A stretch of 64,000 bases of DNA from Nocardioides sp. QY071 (lineage in GTDB: Bacteria > Actinomycetota > Actinomycetes > Propionibacteriales > Nocardioidaceae): positions 2,542,001 through 2,606,000 of the forward strand of contig NZ_CP124681.1 in assembly GCF_029961765.1 (NCBI RefSeq), written 5' to 3'. Each line of letters begins with the position of its first letter. The stretch's first letter is position 1. Below the pieces are notes generated by a model. That model saw only the letters and a list, made by a program, of their open reading frames with translations. It was not told where the DNA came from and did no database searches. Both the position numbers and the translations under genes were made by a program. Positions 1 through 7,687 of this stretch are shown piece after piece.

Positions 1-939
1 ATCGCTCGCGCGCTGCGAGGCAACGGACACGTGGTCGCGATGACCGGCGACGGCGTCAACGACGCCCCCGCGCTGCGTACGGCGGACGTCGGCGTCGCGA
101 TGGGAGCCAGTGGCAGCGACGTGGCGCGGGAGGCGTCCGACCTCGTGCTCCTCGACGACCACTTCGCGACCATCGTCACCGCCGTCGAGCTCGGCCGGGC
201 CACGACGCAGAACGTCCGCCGCTTCCTCACCTTCCACCTCACCGACAATGTCGCCGAGCTGGCCCCCTTCGCCGCCTGGGCGCTGAGCGGGGGCAGCTTC
301 CCCCTCGCCATCGGTGTGCTCCAGGTGCTGGCGCTCGACATCGGTACCGACATGCTGCCCGCCCTGGCGCTGGGCGCCGAACCGGGTCGTTCCGACGTGA
401 TGCGCGGACGACGCCGGCGCACGCTGATCGACCGGGCCCTCGCCGTCCGGGCGTTCCTGGTGCTCGGCCTGACCGAGGCGGTCCTGGCGCTGGCGGCGTT
501 CACCACGGTGCTGGTGGGACACGGCTGGCGGTGGGGCGCCACCCCGCAGGACTCGACCCTGGCGCTCGCCTCGGGCACGGCCTTCGCCGTGATCGCGGGC
601 ACCCAGGTGGCCAACGCCTTCGCCTGCCGCAGCACCCGCCTGCCCGTGTGGCGGCTCGACCTGCTCAGCAACCGGCTGGTCCTGGTGGCGGTCGCCGCCG
701 AGGTCCTCCTGCTCATGGTCTTCCTCGGCGTCCCGCCGGTCGCCGAGCTGCTCGGTGGCAGCTTCCCCGACGTCGGCGGCTGGCTCGTCGTCGTCGCGTC
801 GGCCATGGCCCTGCTCCTGGTCGACGGCCTGGCCAAGACGCTGCGCAGGACCAAGGTCCCCGCAGGCACGGGCGCGGCGACCCTGCCCGCGATCCGGCTC
901 GGCGGCGAGGCTCGGAGCGACCCCGAGGAGGAACCATGA
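1..939 (+). CDS. Cation-transporting P-type ATPase, C-terminal part (5' end outside window)
   Basis: The reading frame is open from base 1, so this is the tail of a larger P-type ATPase, an ATP-driven cation pump of the cytoplasmic membrane. The hinge motif [12 protein letters not shown] is encoded just after base 40 and belongs to the phosphorylation domain. It is followed by about six hydrophobic segments forming the C-terminal membrane domain of a P2-type (Ca2+/Mg2+-like) pump. The phosphorylated Asp motif and the ion-binding half are not in the window, so the ion cannot be assigned. The stop overlaps the ATG of the next gene (ATGA), so it is translationally coupled to a universal stress protein. 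The same pairing, in the opposite order, occurs at 31759-35189. Confidence 0.9.
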   Translation: MARALRGNGHVVAMTGDGVNDAPALRTADVGVAMGASGSDVAREASDLVLLDDHFATIVTAVELGRATTQNVRRFLTFHLTDNVAELAPFAAWALSGGSFPLAIGVLQVLALDIGTDMLPALALGAEPGRSDVMRGRRRRTLIDRALAVRAFLVLGLTEAVLALAAFTTVLVGHGWRWGATPQDSTLALASGTAFAVIAGTQVANAFACRSTRLPVWRLDLLSNRLVLVAVAAEVLLLMVFLGVPPVAELLGGSFPDVGGWLVVVASAMALLLVDGLAKTLRRTKVPAGTGAATLPAIRLGGEARSDPEEEP

Positions 940-1865
940 CCACCACCCCGCCCCGCCCGGTCGTCGTCGGGCACGACGGCACCTACGCCAGCAGCGGCGC
1001 GCTGCGCTTCGCGATCGGAGAGGCCCGGCGCAGCGAGGCTCCGTTGCGGGTCGTGCACGCGATGCCCTTGCAGACCTCGGCGTTCCTGGACCTCCCCGTC
1101 CTCGCCGAGGAGCTGGACGCCGAGCGTCAGCAGGTCGAGGCGACGCTGGGTGCCGAGGTCGCCCGCCTGGCCGACGACGTCGAGGTGCAGGTCGTCACCT
1201 GCCACGGCGCGCCGGCCCCCGTGCTCCTGGGGGCAGCCGACGACGCCCGTCTGCTGGTGATCGGACGTGAGAACCGAACGGGTCTGCGCAGGTTCCTCGG
1301 AGGCGCCACCACGCAGGACGTGGCCGCGCACGCCCACGCACCACTGGCCGTCGTACCCGAGGGCTGGCGTGACGGTCACACCTCCCGGCAGCGGGTCGTG
1401 GTCGCTCTGAAGGCACCCGCACACAGCACGGAGCTGCTCGGGGCCGCCTTCCGCCGCGCCGAACAGTCCGGCGGGGCGCTGCGAGTGGTCCACGCGTGGG
1501 AGCCGGACGACCGGGTCGACGGCCACCGCCCGGACGGATGGACTCCTCAGGCCCTGCTGGTCGAGCGGGCCGCGGCGTCGATCGACGACCTGCTCCGGCC
1601 CTGGCGGCGCGCCTACCCCGGAGTGGTCGTCAACGTCGAGGTCCACCTGGGCGACCCACGCGCCGATCTTCTCGAGGAGTCCGCCGCGGCGGACCTGCTG
1701 GTCCTGCTGCGGGGCGAGGCTCCGCTCCTCGGCCCTCACCTCGGCGGCGTGCTGCGTCCCCTGCTCCACGCCGCGGACTGCCCGGTCCTGGTGGTGCCTG
1801 CCACGCACGCAGAGCTCCCGCCCCTCGACCTCGAGCTGGAGCGCGAGGGCACGCTGCTGCGATGA
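936..1865 (+). CDS. Universal stress protein, two UspA domains
   Basis: 309 residues with two tandem UspA-type domains. The first opens with [18 protein letters not shown], the usual beta1-Asp-helix start, and contains a nucleotide-loop-like [17 protein letters not shown]. The second begins near residue 150 ([11 protein letters not shown]) and is more divergent; its loop [17 protein letters not shown] lacks a clean G-2x-G-9x-G(S/T) ATP signature. Tandem-domain USPs are typical of actinobacterial hypoxia regulons (Rv1996, Rv2005c, Rv2623). The ATG overlaps the stop of the P-type ATPase gene and the stop overlaps the ATG of the DUF5655 gene, giving a three-gene operon. The exact role is unknown; ATP-dependent stress signalling is inferred from the family. 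Confidence 0.88.
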   Translation: MTTTPPRPVVVGHDGTYASSGALRFAIGEARRSEAPLRVVHAMPLQTSAFLDLPVLAEELDAERQQVEATLGAEVARLADDVEVQVVTCHGAPAPVLLGAADDARLLVIGRENRTGLRRFLGGATTQDVAAHAHAPLAVVPEGWRDGHTSRQRVVVALKAPAHSTELLGAAFRRAEQSGGALRVVHAWEPDDRVDGHRPDGWTPQALLVERAAASIDDLLRPWRRAYPGVVVNVEVHLGDPRADLLEESAAADLLVLLRGEAPLLGPHLGGVLRPLLHAADCPVLVVPATHAELPPLDLELEREGTLLR

Positions 1866-2233
1866 CCGGGTCGGTCGACGAGTTCTTCGACGGCGACCCG
1901 ACCGCACGGCAGATCCACGACCGGCTGGTGGGCGAGCTCACGGCGGTCGAGGGCGTCGAGGTGCACGTCAGCCGCTCCCAGGTCGCCTACCGGCTCGGAC
2001 GCACCTTCGCGATCGAGTGGAGACCCGGACGCTACCTGCGCTCCGAGGTACCACTCGTCCTGTCGCTCCCGTTGCGCCAGCGGCTGGAGTCCACCCGCTT
2101 CAAGCAGGTAGTGCAGGTCGCCCGCGGCACGTGGATGCACCACCTCGAGCTCCGCTCGGCGGCCGAGGTCGACGACGAGGTCCGGCGCTGGATCCGGCTC
2201 GCCCGGGGCCAGGCTCAGGAGCCTCGGACCTGA
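1862..2233 (+). CDS. DUF5655-type protein
   Basis: 123-residue soluble protein that resembles the DUF5655 family (features: VDEFFDGDPTARQIHD at the start, EVHVSRSQVAYR in the middle, GTWMHHLELRSAAEVDDEV near the end). The family has no established biochemical function. The ATG overlaps the stop of the upstream universal stress protein, so it is probably the last gene of that operon. Its 3' end overlaps by 19 bp the 3' end of the convergent membrane-protein gene. I chose the ATG at 1862 because of the ATGA overlap and because upstream in-frame codons read as a shadow of the USP gene. Confidence 0.75.
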   Translation: MTGSVDEFFDGDPTARQIHDRLVGELTAVEGVEVHVSRSQVAYRLGRTFAIEWRPGRYLRSEVPLVLSLPLRQRLESTRFKQVVQVARGTWMHHLELRSAAEVDDEVRRWIRLARGQAQEPRT

Positions 2234-2628
2234 GGCGATGAGAGGTCCCGCCACGCCAGTGGCACCAGTAGCCCCAGCGCCGGCACGACCCAGAACAGGA
2301 ATCCCCAGCCGAACAGCACCAGCAGCAGGTGGAAGGCGATCACGCCGACCCACCCGACGCGGGCTGCGCGCCCGCCCACGAGCAGGCATCCGCCGAGCGC
2401 GATCTCGCCGGCCATCAGGAGCAGTCCGTAGATCTCGGGACGGGCCATGACGACCTCCGCCCATGCGTCACGCACGAACGGGAACAGGGCCTCGTCGGCG
2501 AACGGCCGGTAGAACTCAGGATCGGCAACGACGATGCCGAGATGGACGCCTCCGGTCACCAGGAAGAAGGCGCCCACGACGCGGCGTGCGAGCGGACCGG
2601 GCGGCGGGCGGCGCGGTGCCGTCATCAT
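2215..2628 (-). CDS. Small four-helix integral membrane protein
   Basis: 137 residues with about four hydrophobic segments (residues roughly 15-35, 65-85, 90-110, 112-127) and a charged N-terminus. I do not recognise a specific family. The general look (short, DoxX/DUF-like four-helix membrane protein) does not allow a function. It is the last gene of a minus-strand operon: its ATG overlaps the TGA of the upstream membrane protein, which in turn overlaps the DUF1003 gene. There is a paired DevR-type box upstream of the first gene, so expression is probably shared with the hypoxia-type regulon. Confidence 0.65.
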   Translation of the reverse strand: MMTAPRRPPPGPLARRVVGAFFLVTGGVHLGIVVADPEFYRPFADEALFPFVRDAWAEVVMARPEIYGLLLMAGEIALGGCLLVGGRAARVGWVGVIAFHLLLVLFGWGFLFWVVPALGLLVPLAWRDLSSPQVRGS

Positions 2629-3509
2629 GACGCCGCCATGGCTCGACGCAGCACCGACCGACCGGCGCGCAGGGCGGGGACGGCGCAGGCGAGGCTGGCC
2701 GCCGTGGTGATGACCAGGGTCGTCACCGACGCGTGCGGGTCGTCGCGGATGACCATCACCGCGGCCATCGCCGCGACGGAGGGCGGGACGAGTGCGAACC
2801 AGGACACCACCGCGAACCAGGCTGCCTCGGCGGCCGGGCGGTCGCGACCGACGGCCACGGCCGCCGCCACGGCGAGCGGTACGACGACACCCAGGTCGAG
2901 CAGCACGATCGACCAGTAGAACGCGGGAGCCTCGGCGTACTCGGCCGGGATCGGGCTCGCGGTCACCGATCCTGCGAGCACCGGCAGGTAGCGCGCCACG
3001 ACGAACGTCACGAGGAGGACCAACCAGGCGACGCGTGCGTGCCGGGTGCGATCGGAGATCCGGCGCCCAGGAGCGGCGACGGCCCGGCACCAGCACCACA
3101 CGCCCGCGACACCCGCGAGCGTCGCGATCGCGAGGTGGAGGACGACGGTGGGCGAGTACGCGAGGCGCTCGGGTCCGACGACGTACTGCACGAACATGTA
3201 GGCCGTGTAGCCCGTCGGTCCCAGGGCGAGGACGGCCGCTCCCGGGCGGTCGTGGAGCGCGAGCACGGCGGCCGTGACCAGCGTCGGCACCACGAGGGCC
3301 AGCGTGACCAGCTCGAGACCGAGCAGCTGGTTGAGGAGCGAGTCCGGCAGGGGGTAGGCGAGCACGTCCGCCCCCAACGGCCCGAGCGCGCTGTTCAGGA
3401 CCAGCGCGGCGGCGATCACCAGGAGTACCGGGCCCAGGGCCCGGCCGGAGTGCCGCGTCGGGGCGTGGGGTGGTGTGGTCGCAGCCGCGGCGGGTCGCAC
3501 GTCGGTCAT
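2625..3509 (-). CDS. Polytopic membrane protein of unknown function
   Basis: 294 residues with about eight hydrophobic segments from residue 25 to 275 and a Pro/Ala-rich N-terminal tail. No catalytic motif or transporter signature is obvious and I cannot assign a family. A pair of Trp-Cys residues (VWCWCRA) sits at one membrane boundary. The start at 3509 overlaps the stop of the DUF1003 gene (ATGA) and the stop overlaps the next gene's ATG, so it is the middle gene of a three-gene membrane-protein operon. Confidence 0.65.
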   Translation of the reverse strand: MTDVRPAAAATTPPHAPTRHSGRALGPVLLVIAAALVLNSALGPLGADVLAYPLPDSLLNQLLGLELVTLALVVPTLVTAAVLALHDRPGAAVLALGPTGYTAYMFVQYVVGPERLAYSPTVVLHLAIATLAGVAGVWCWCRAVAAPGRRISDRTRHARVAWLVLLVTFVVARYLPVLAGSVTASPIPAEYAEAPAFYWSIVLLDLGVVVPLAVAAAVAVGRDRPAAEAAWFAVVSWFALVPPSVAAMAAVMVIRDDPHASVTTLVITTAASLACAVPALRAGRSVLRRAMAAS

Positions 3510-3946
3510 GCCTCGAGTCCCTCCGAACGCCTCGCCTCGGGATCGACCAGCCGCCGGTGCAGCTCCTGGGTCAGCACGTGGATCTGACGGGTGAGCTCGG
3601 TGTTGGTCTTCAGCTCGAGCTCCTGCTCGACGAAGTCGTGGTCGGCCTTCGCGCGCTGGACCTCCGCCTGGCGGTTCTGGCCGATCATGACGAAGGTCGA
3701 CAAGAAGATGGCCTCGAGCGAGACCACCAGCGTGAGCGTCGGCCAGGGACTGCGCTCCGCGGCGAGCATCCAGAGCGCGAACACCGCCGTGTGGATCCAC
3801 ACGAACGGCATCGACCCCGCGAACGCGGTGATCGCGTCGGCCAGGCGGGACTGCCAGTCCTCGGCGCGGCGCTGGAAGTAGCGCTCGATGCCCGGGTGGC
3901 GGGCGGCACCGGAGCCTCGGTGACCCGGGGAGGTAGGTCGATGCAT
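3506..3946 (-). CDS. DUF1003 family membrane protein
   Basis: 146 residues. The central region carries two membrane helices (PFVWIHTAVFALWMLA and LTLVVSLEAIFLSTFVMI) followed by the polar stretch NRQAEVQRAKADHDFVEQE, which is the typical DUF1003 layout, then a helical C-terminal tail likely to form a coiled coil. The biochemical role of DUF1003 proteins is unknown. The ATG at 3946 is the first methionine after a promoter region containing paired DevR-like boxes (3983-4019). It heads a minus-strand operon with two more membrane proteins. Confidence 0.85.
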   Translation of the reverse strand: MHRPTSPGHRGSGAARHPGIERYFQRRAEDWQSRLADAITAFAGSMPFVWIHTAVFALWMLAAERSPWPTLTLVVSLEAIFLSTFVMIGQNRQAEVQRAKADHDFVEQELELKTNTELTRQIHVLTQELHRRLVDPEARRSEGLEA

Positions 3947-3982
3947 GCCTCCGACGCTAGGAGTGGGGCGCCGTGGCGGGCA

Positions 3983-4019
3983 GGGAGTTGCGTCCCCGGC
4001 CGGGCGGGCACTTGGTCCC
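3983..4019. promoter_or_regulatory. Paired DevR/DosR-like boxes in a divergent promoter
   Basis: Two 14-mers, GGGAGTTGCGTCCC (3983-3996) and GGGCACTTGGTCCC (4006-4019), start 23 bp apart between the divergent DUF1003 gene (start 3946) and SHOCT gene (start 4109). Both have the GGG...CCC dyad of the mycobacterial DevR box (GGGACTTTNGTCCC). A weaker copy, GGGACCGTCGGAGT, lies at 4063-4076. Inferred to activate one or both operons. Confidence 0.6.
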
Positions 4020-4108
4020 GGCGGGCGAGGCGGTTCGCCCCTGACGTGCGCCTGCTGGGGGCGGGACCGTCGGAGTACGGGACCGCGACGACGCGAAGGA
4101 GCAAGGCG

Positions 4109-4351
4109 ATGATGTGGAACGACGGGCACTACTACTTCGGCTGGCCGGGGATGCTCCTGGTGATGGTGGCGACCTGGGGCCTGGTGGGCGTCGCCGTCTA
4201 CTACGGCGCCCGGTGGCTCGGCCGCGACAGGGCGTCGGATCCGCTCGAGATCCTCGACGAGCGACTCGCCCGTGGCGAGATCGACGTCGAGGAGTACACC
4301 CGGCTGTGGCAGGCCATCACCGACCGGCGCCCGGTGGCGCGGACCCGATGA
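4109..4351 (+). CDS. SHOCT-domain small membrane protein
   Basis: 80 residues: one N-terminal membrane helix (residues about 12-32) followed by a C-terminal SHOCT-like segment, DPLEILDERLARGEIDVEEY, in which the pattern 'L.ERLARGEI..EEY' is diagnostic of the short C-terminal SHOCT module. SHOCT modules are thought to mediate oligomerisation; no enzymatic role is known. The start is the first of two adjacent ATGs, preceded by GAAGGA about 8 bases upstream. Its stop overlaps the ATG of the pyruvate phosphate dikinase gene. Paired DevR-like boxes lie 90-125 bp upstream. Confidence 0.85.
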   Translation: MMWNDGHYYFGWPGMLLVMVATWGLVGVAVYYGARWLGRDRASDPLEILDERLARGEIDVEEYTRLWQAITDRRPVARTR

Positions 4352-7131
4352 CCCGCCTGCCTGAGGACCTTCGGCCCTGCCCCGCGTCGACCCGGTCCGA
4401 CGACGATCCTCGCGTGACCAGCTACGTCCACTCCTTCGACGCTCCCGGTACGCCGGACCGCGACCTGCTCGGCGGCAAGGGCGCCGAGCTCGCCCGTATG
4501 GTGCAGCTCGGCCTGCCGGTCCCGCCGGGTTTCACCATCACCACCGCGGCCTGCCGCCACGCGCTCGAGCGGGGCGGCCGCCCGGCCGGGATGGCCGGCG
4601 ACGTCGAGCACCATCTCGCGCTCCTCGAGGAGCGGACCGGACTCCGCCTCGGCGACCGTGAGCGGCCGCTGCTGCTCGCGGTGCGTTCCGGCGCGGCGGT
4701 CTCGATGCCGGGCATGATGGACACGATCCTCGACATCGGCCTCAACGACGAGACCGTCGTCGCGCTGGCGCGGGCCTCCGGCGACGAGCGGTTCGCCTGG
4801 GACTGCTACCGGCGACTCGTGCAGATGTTCGGGGAGACCGTCCTGGGGGTCCCCGCGGAGCGGTTCGGCGAGCTGTACGCGGACGTCGTCGCCGCCCAGG
4901 GCGTCGAGGCCCTCGCAGCTGTCGGTGCCGACGGACTCCGCGACCTGGTCGAGCGCGGCAAGGCGCTGTGCCGGGAGGTCTCGGGACGGACGCTGCCCCA
5001 GGACCCCCGCGAGCAGCTCGACCTCGCCATCGATGCCGTGTTCGCGTCCTGGCAGGGCGAACGTGCTCGCGTCTACCGCGGCAGGTTCGACATCCCGGAG
5101 CATCTCGGCACCGCTGTCAACGTCCAGGCCATGGTCTTCGGCAACCGGGGAGCGTCCTCGGGCAGCGGCGTCGCCTTCACCCGCGATCCGGCCACCGGCG
5201 AGCGCGGCGACTACGGCGAGTACCTCGCCGACGCCCAGGGCGAGGACGTGGTCTCCGGAACCCGCACCGCAGTCCCGCTGGCGAGACTGAGGGAGCTCGA
5301 CCTGCCCTCGTACCGAGGGCTCCGCTCCATCCTGAGCACGCTGGAGCACCACTACCGCGACCTGTGCGACGTCGAGTTCACCATCGAGGACGGCCGGCTC
5401 TGGATCTTGCAGACCAGAGTCGGCAAGCGCAGCCCCGCCGCGGCCTTCCGGATCGCGGCCGACCTCGTGGAGGAGGGGATGATCACCGAGGACGAGGCAC
5501 TCGTGCGCGTGACCGGTGACCAGCTCACGCAGCTGATGTTCCCGCAGCTCGACGCGGGTGCGGCCGGGCGGCCGGCGGCGGCGGGGCTCGCCGCCTCGCC
5601 GGGGGCCGCCGTCGGCAGGATCGTCCTCGACAGCGCCACCGCCGTCGCCCTCGCCGCTCGTGGCGAGGACGTCGTCCTCGTGCGCCCCGAGACCCGGGCC
5701 GACGACCTTCCCGGCATGGTGGCCGCCCGTGCGGTCGTCACCGCGCGGGGCGGGCGGACCTCCCACGCCGCCGTCGTCGCGCGGGGCATGGGCCTGCCGG
5801 CCGTGTGCGGCGTGGAGGGCCTCGAGATCGACCTTGCCCACCGCCGGGTGAGCCTGGGCGGACAGCACCTGTTCGCCGAGGGTGACGTGGTCTCGGTGGA
5901 CGGTGGGACCGGCAGGGTCTATCACGGACACCACCGCACCGTGCCCTCGGAGGTGACCCGGTGGCTCGACGGCGACGAGGTCGAGTCCCCGCTGGTGTCC
6001 GCCGTCGCCCGCGTGCTCGCCCACGCCGACCGCACCCGTCGGGTCGGCGTGCGAGCCAACGCCGACTCCGGGAAGGACATCGCGCGTGCCGTGCGCTTCG
6101 GTGCCGAGGGCGTCGGCCTGGTCCGCACCGAGCACATGTTCCTCGGCGACCGCCGGACCTACGTCGAGCGCGTGCTCATCGGCGACGAGGCCGAGCAGGT
6201 GGCAGCGCTGCGCGAGCTGGGCGCCCTCCAGCGCGAGAGCTTCGCCGTCCTGCTCGCCGCGGCCGACGGCCGCCCCGTGACGATCCGCCTGCTGGACGCA
6301 CCGGCCCACGAGTTCCTGCCGGACCTCACCGACCTGGCGGTGCGGGTGGCGACGGCGGCCGTCCGCGGCTGCCCGGACGACGCGCTCCAGGCCAGGCTGG
6401 CCGCCGTACGACGGCATCACGAGGCGAACCCGATGACCGGGTTGCGCGGCGTCCGGCTGGCGATCGTGCGGCCCGAGCTGGTGGTCGCCCAGGCGACGGC
6501 GGCGTTCGAGGCCGCAGCGGACCTGCGCGAGCGCGGACGCCCCTTCGACCTCGAGCTGATGGTGCCGCTGGTGAGCTCCGTGGGGGAGCTCGCCGCGGTC
6601 GCCCGCTCTGTCGCTCGCGCCGCGGAGGACGTCGGTGCCCGCCGCGGTCGGGTGCCGTACCGCATCGGTGCCATGGTCGAGACACCGCGGGCCGCGGTGA
6701 CGGCCGCGCGGATCGCCGAGGTGGCGGGCTTCTTGTCGTTGGGCACCAACGACCTGACCCAGCTGACCTGGGGACTGTCGCGTGACGACGCCGAGCGCTC
6801 CTTCCTGCCGCGCTACCTCGACGAGGGACTGCTGCGGGTCTCACCGTTCGCCACCCTCGACGAGGAGGGGGTCGGCGAGCTGGCAGCGCGCGCGGTCGAC
6901 GCGGCCAGGCGCACGCGGCCGGGCATCCCGGTCGGCGTGTGCGGTGAGCACGCCGGAGACCCCGCCTCGATCGGGTTCCTGGCCGGCATCGGCGTCACCT
7001 ACCTGTCGTGCTCGCCGTTCCGCGTTCCCGTCGCGCGCCTGGAGGCCGGCCGCGCCGCGGTCCTGGCCGAGGGATGCCCACCGGACCGGTTCGACGAGCT
7101 GGACGTGCCGCTCCTGGTGACGGCGGGGTGA
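4348..7131 (+). CDS. ppdK: Pyruvate, phosphate dikinase
   Basis: 927 residues. Catalyses reversible interconversion of pyruvate + ATP + Pi and PEP + AMP + PPi in the cytoplasm. Visible in order: ATP-grasp nucleotide-binding domain beginning with LLGGKGAELARM (about residue 40); the phosphohistidine domain with GGRTSHAAVVARG (His473); and the PEP/pyruvate TIM-barrel domain with MVETPRAAVTAARI, SLGTNDLTQLTWG and GVCGEHAGDP (catalytic-type Cys865). The length is a little above the usual 870-900, and an alternative GTG start at about residue 23 would bring it closer. It overlaps the SHOCT gene (ATGA) and the CBS-BON gene (GTGA). In hypoxic cells PPDK could supply ATP from PPi or feed gluconeogenesis. 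The island also holds a PEP synthase fusion. Confidence 0.95.
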   Translation: MTRLPEDLRPCPASTRSDDDPRVTSYVHSFDAPGTPDRDLLGGKGAELARMVQLGLPVPPGFTITTAACRHALERGGRPAGMAGDVEHHLALLEERTGLRLGDRERPLLLAVRSGAAVSMPGMMDTILDIGLNDETVVALARASGDERFAWDCYRRLVQMFGETVLGVPAERFGELYADVVAAQGVEALAAVGADGLRDLVERGKALCREVSGRTLPQDPREQLDLAIDAVFASWQGERARVYRGRFDIPEHLGTAVNVQAMVFGNRGASSGSGVAFTRDPATGERGDYGEYLADAQGEDVVSGTRTAVPLARLRELDLPSYRGLRSILSTLEHHYRDLCDVEFTIEDGRLWILQTRVGKRSPAAAFRIAADLVEEGMITEDEALVRVTGDQLTQLMFPQLDAGAAGRPAAAGLAASPGAAVGRIVLDSATAVALAARGEDVVLVRPETRADDLPGMVAARAVVTARGGRTSHAAVVARGMGLPAVCGVEGLEIDLAHRRVSLGGQHLFAEGDVVSVDGGTGRVYHGHHRTVPSEVTRWLDGDEVESPLVSAVARVLAHADRTRRVGVRANADSGKDIARAVRFGAEGVGLVRTEHMFLGDRRTYVERVLIGDEAEQVAALRELGALQRESFAVLLAAADGRPVTIRLLDAPAHEFLPDLTDLAVRVATAAVRGCPDDALQARLAAVRRHHEANPMTGLRGVRLAIVRPELVVAQATAAFEAAADLRERGRPFDLELMVPLVSSVGELAAVARSVARAAEDVGARRGRVPYRIGAMVETPRAAVTAARIAEVAGFLSLGTNDLTQLTWGLSRDDAERSFLPRYLDEGLLRVSPFATLDEEGVGELAARAVDAARRTRPGIPVGVCGEHAGDPASIGFLAGIGVTYLSCSPFRVPVARLEAGRAAVLAEGCPPDRFDELDVPLLVTAG

Positions 7132-7682
7132 TCGCGGTGCTGGTGGAGGACATCATGAACGCGCGGCCGCTGACGGTCCGGGCCGACCAGCCGATCGGCG
7201 CTGCCGCACGTGCCCTGGCCCGTCACGCCGTCACGGCCCTGCCGGTGGTCGACGAGAACGCTCGGATCGTCGGTGTGATCAGCGAGGCCGACGTGATCGC
7301 CCGGAGCTCTCTCACCGACCCGGTCGGGGAGGCGATGAGCCGGGTCGTCGCGCTCGTGCACCCTGAGACGGACGTCATCGAGCTGCGTGCCGTCCTGACC
7401 CGCACGGCGGTCAAGAGCCTGCCGGTCGTGGACGCCTCCGACCAGGTCGTCGGCGTCGTCAGCCGCAGCGACCTGGTCCGCGCGTTCTCCCACGACGACG
7501 AGAGGCTCGAGGAGGACGTCGCCGACGTCCTCGCGCATGCCCGGGTGTCGGGATGCCAGGTGCGCGTGCGCAACGGGATCGTGCAGCTCACCGGCTTGGA
7601 CGCGATCGACGGCTCACGGCTGGCCGCCATCCTCGATGCGGTCGTCGCCACGCCGGGCGTGGTGGCCGTGCGGAGAGGGTGA
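7128..7682 (+). CDS. CBS-pair plus BON domain protein
   Basis: 184 residues. Two CBS motifs (residues about 5-60, VEDIMNARPLTVRADQPIG; and about 65-120, EAMSRVVALVHPETDVIELRAV) form a Bateman module, normally an adenine-nucleotide sensor. The C-terminal 45 residues (VSGCQVRVRNGIVQLTGLD...) look like a BON domain. The start is GTG at 7128, overlapping the stop of ppdK (GTGA). Position between ppdK and an acetyltransferase with a nucleotide-binding domain suggests energy-charge sensing in the same operon. That link is inference. Confidence 0.85.
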   Translation: MIAVLVEDIMNARPLTVRADQPIGAAARALARHAVTALPVVDENARIVGVISEADVIARSSLTDPVGEAMSRVVALVHPETDVIELRAVLTRTAVKSLPVVDASDQVVGVVSRSDLVRAFSHDDERLEEDVADVLAHARVSGCQVRVRNGIVQLTGLDAIDGSRLAAILDAVVATPGVVAVRRG

Positions 7683-7687
7683 CGGCG

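Noticed and set aside
4201..6420. Long minus-strand open frame opposite ppdK
   Set aside because: Antisense shadow of ppdK with no recognisable domain and no ribosome-binding site.
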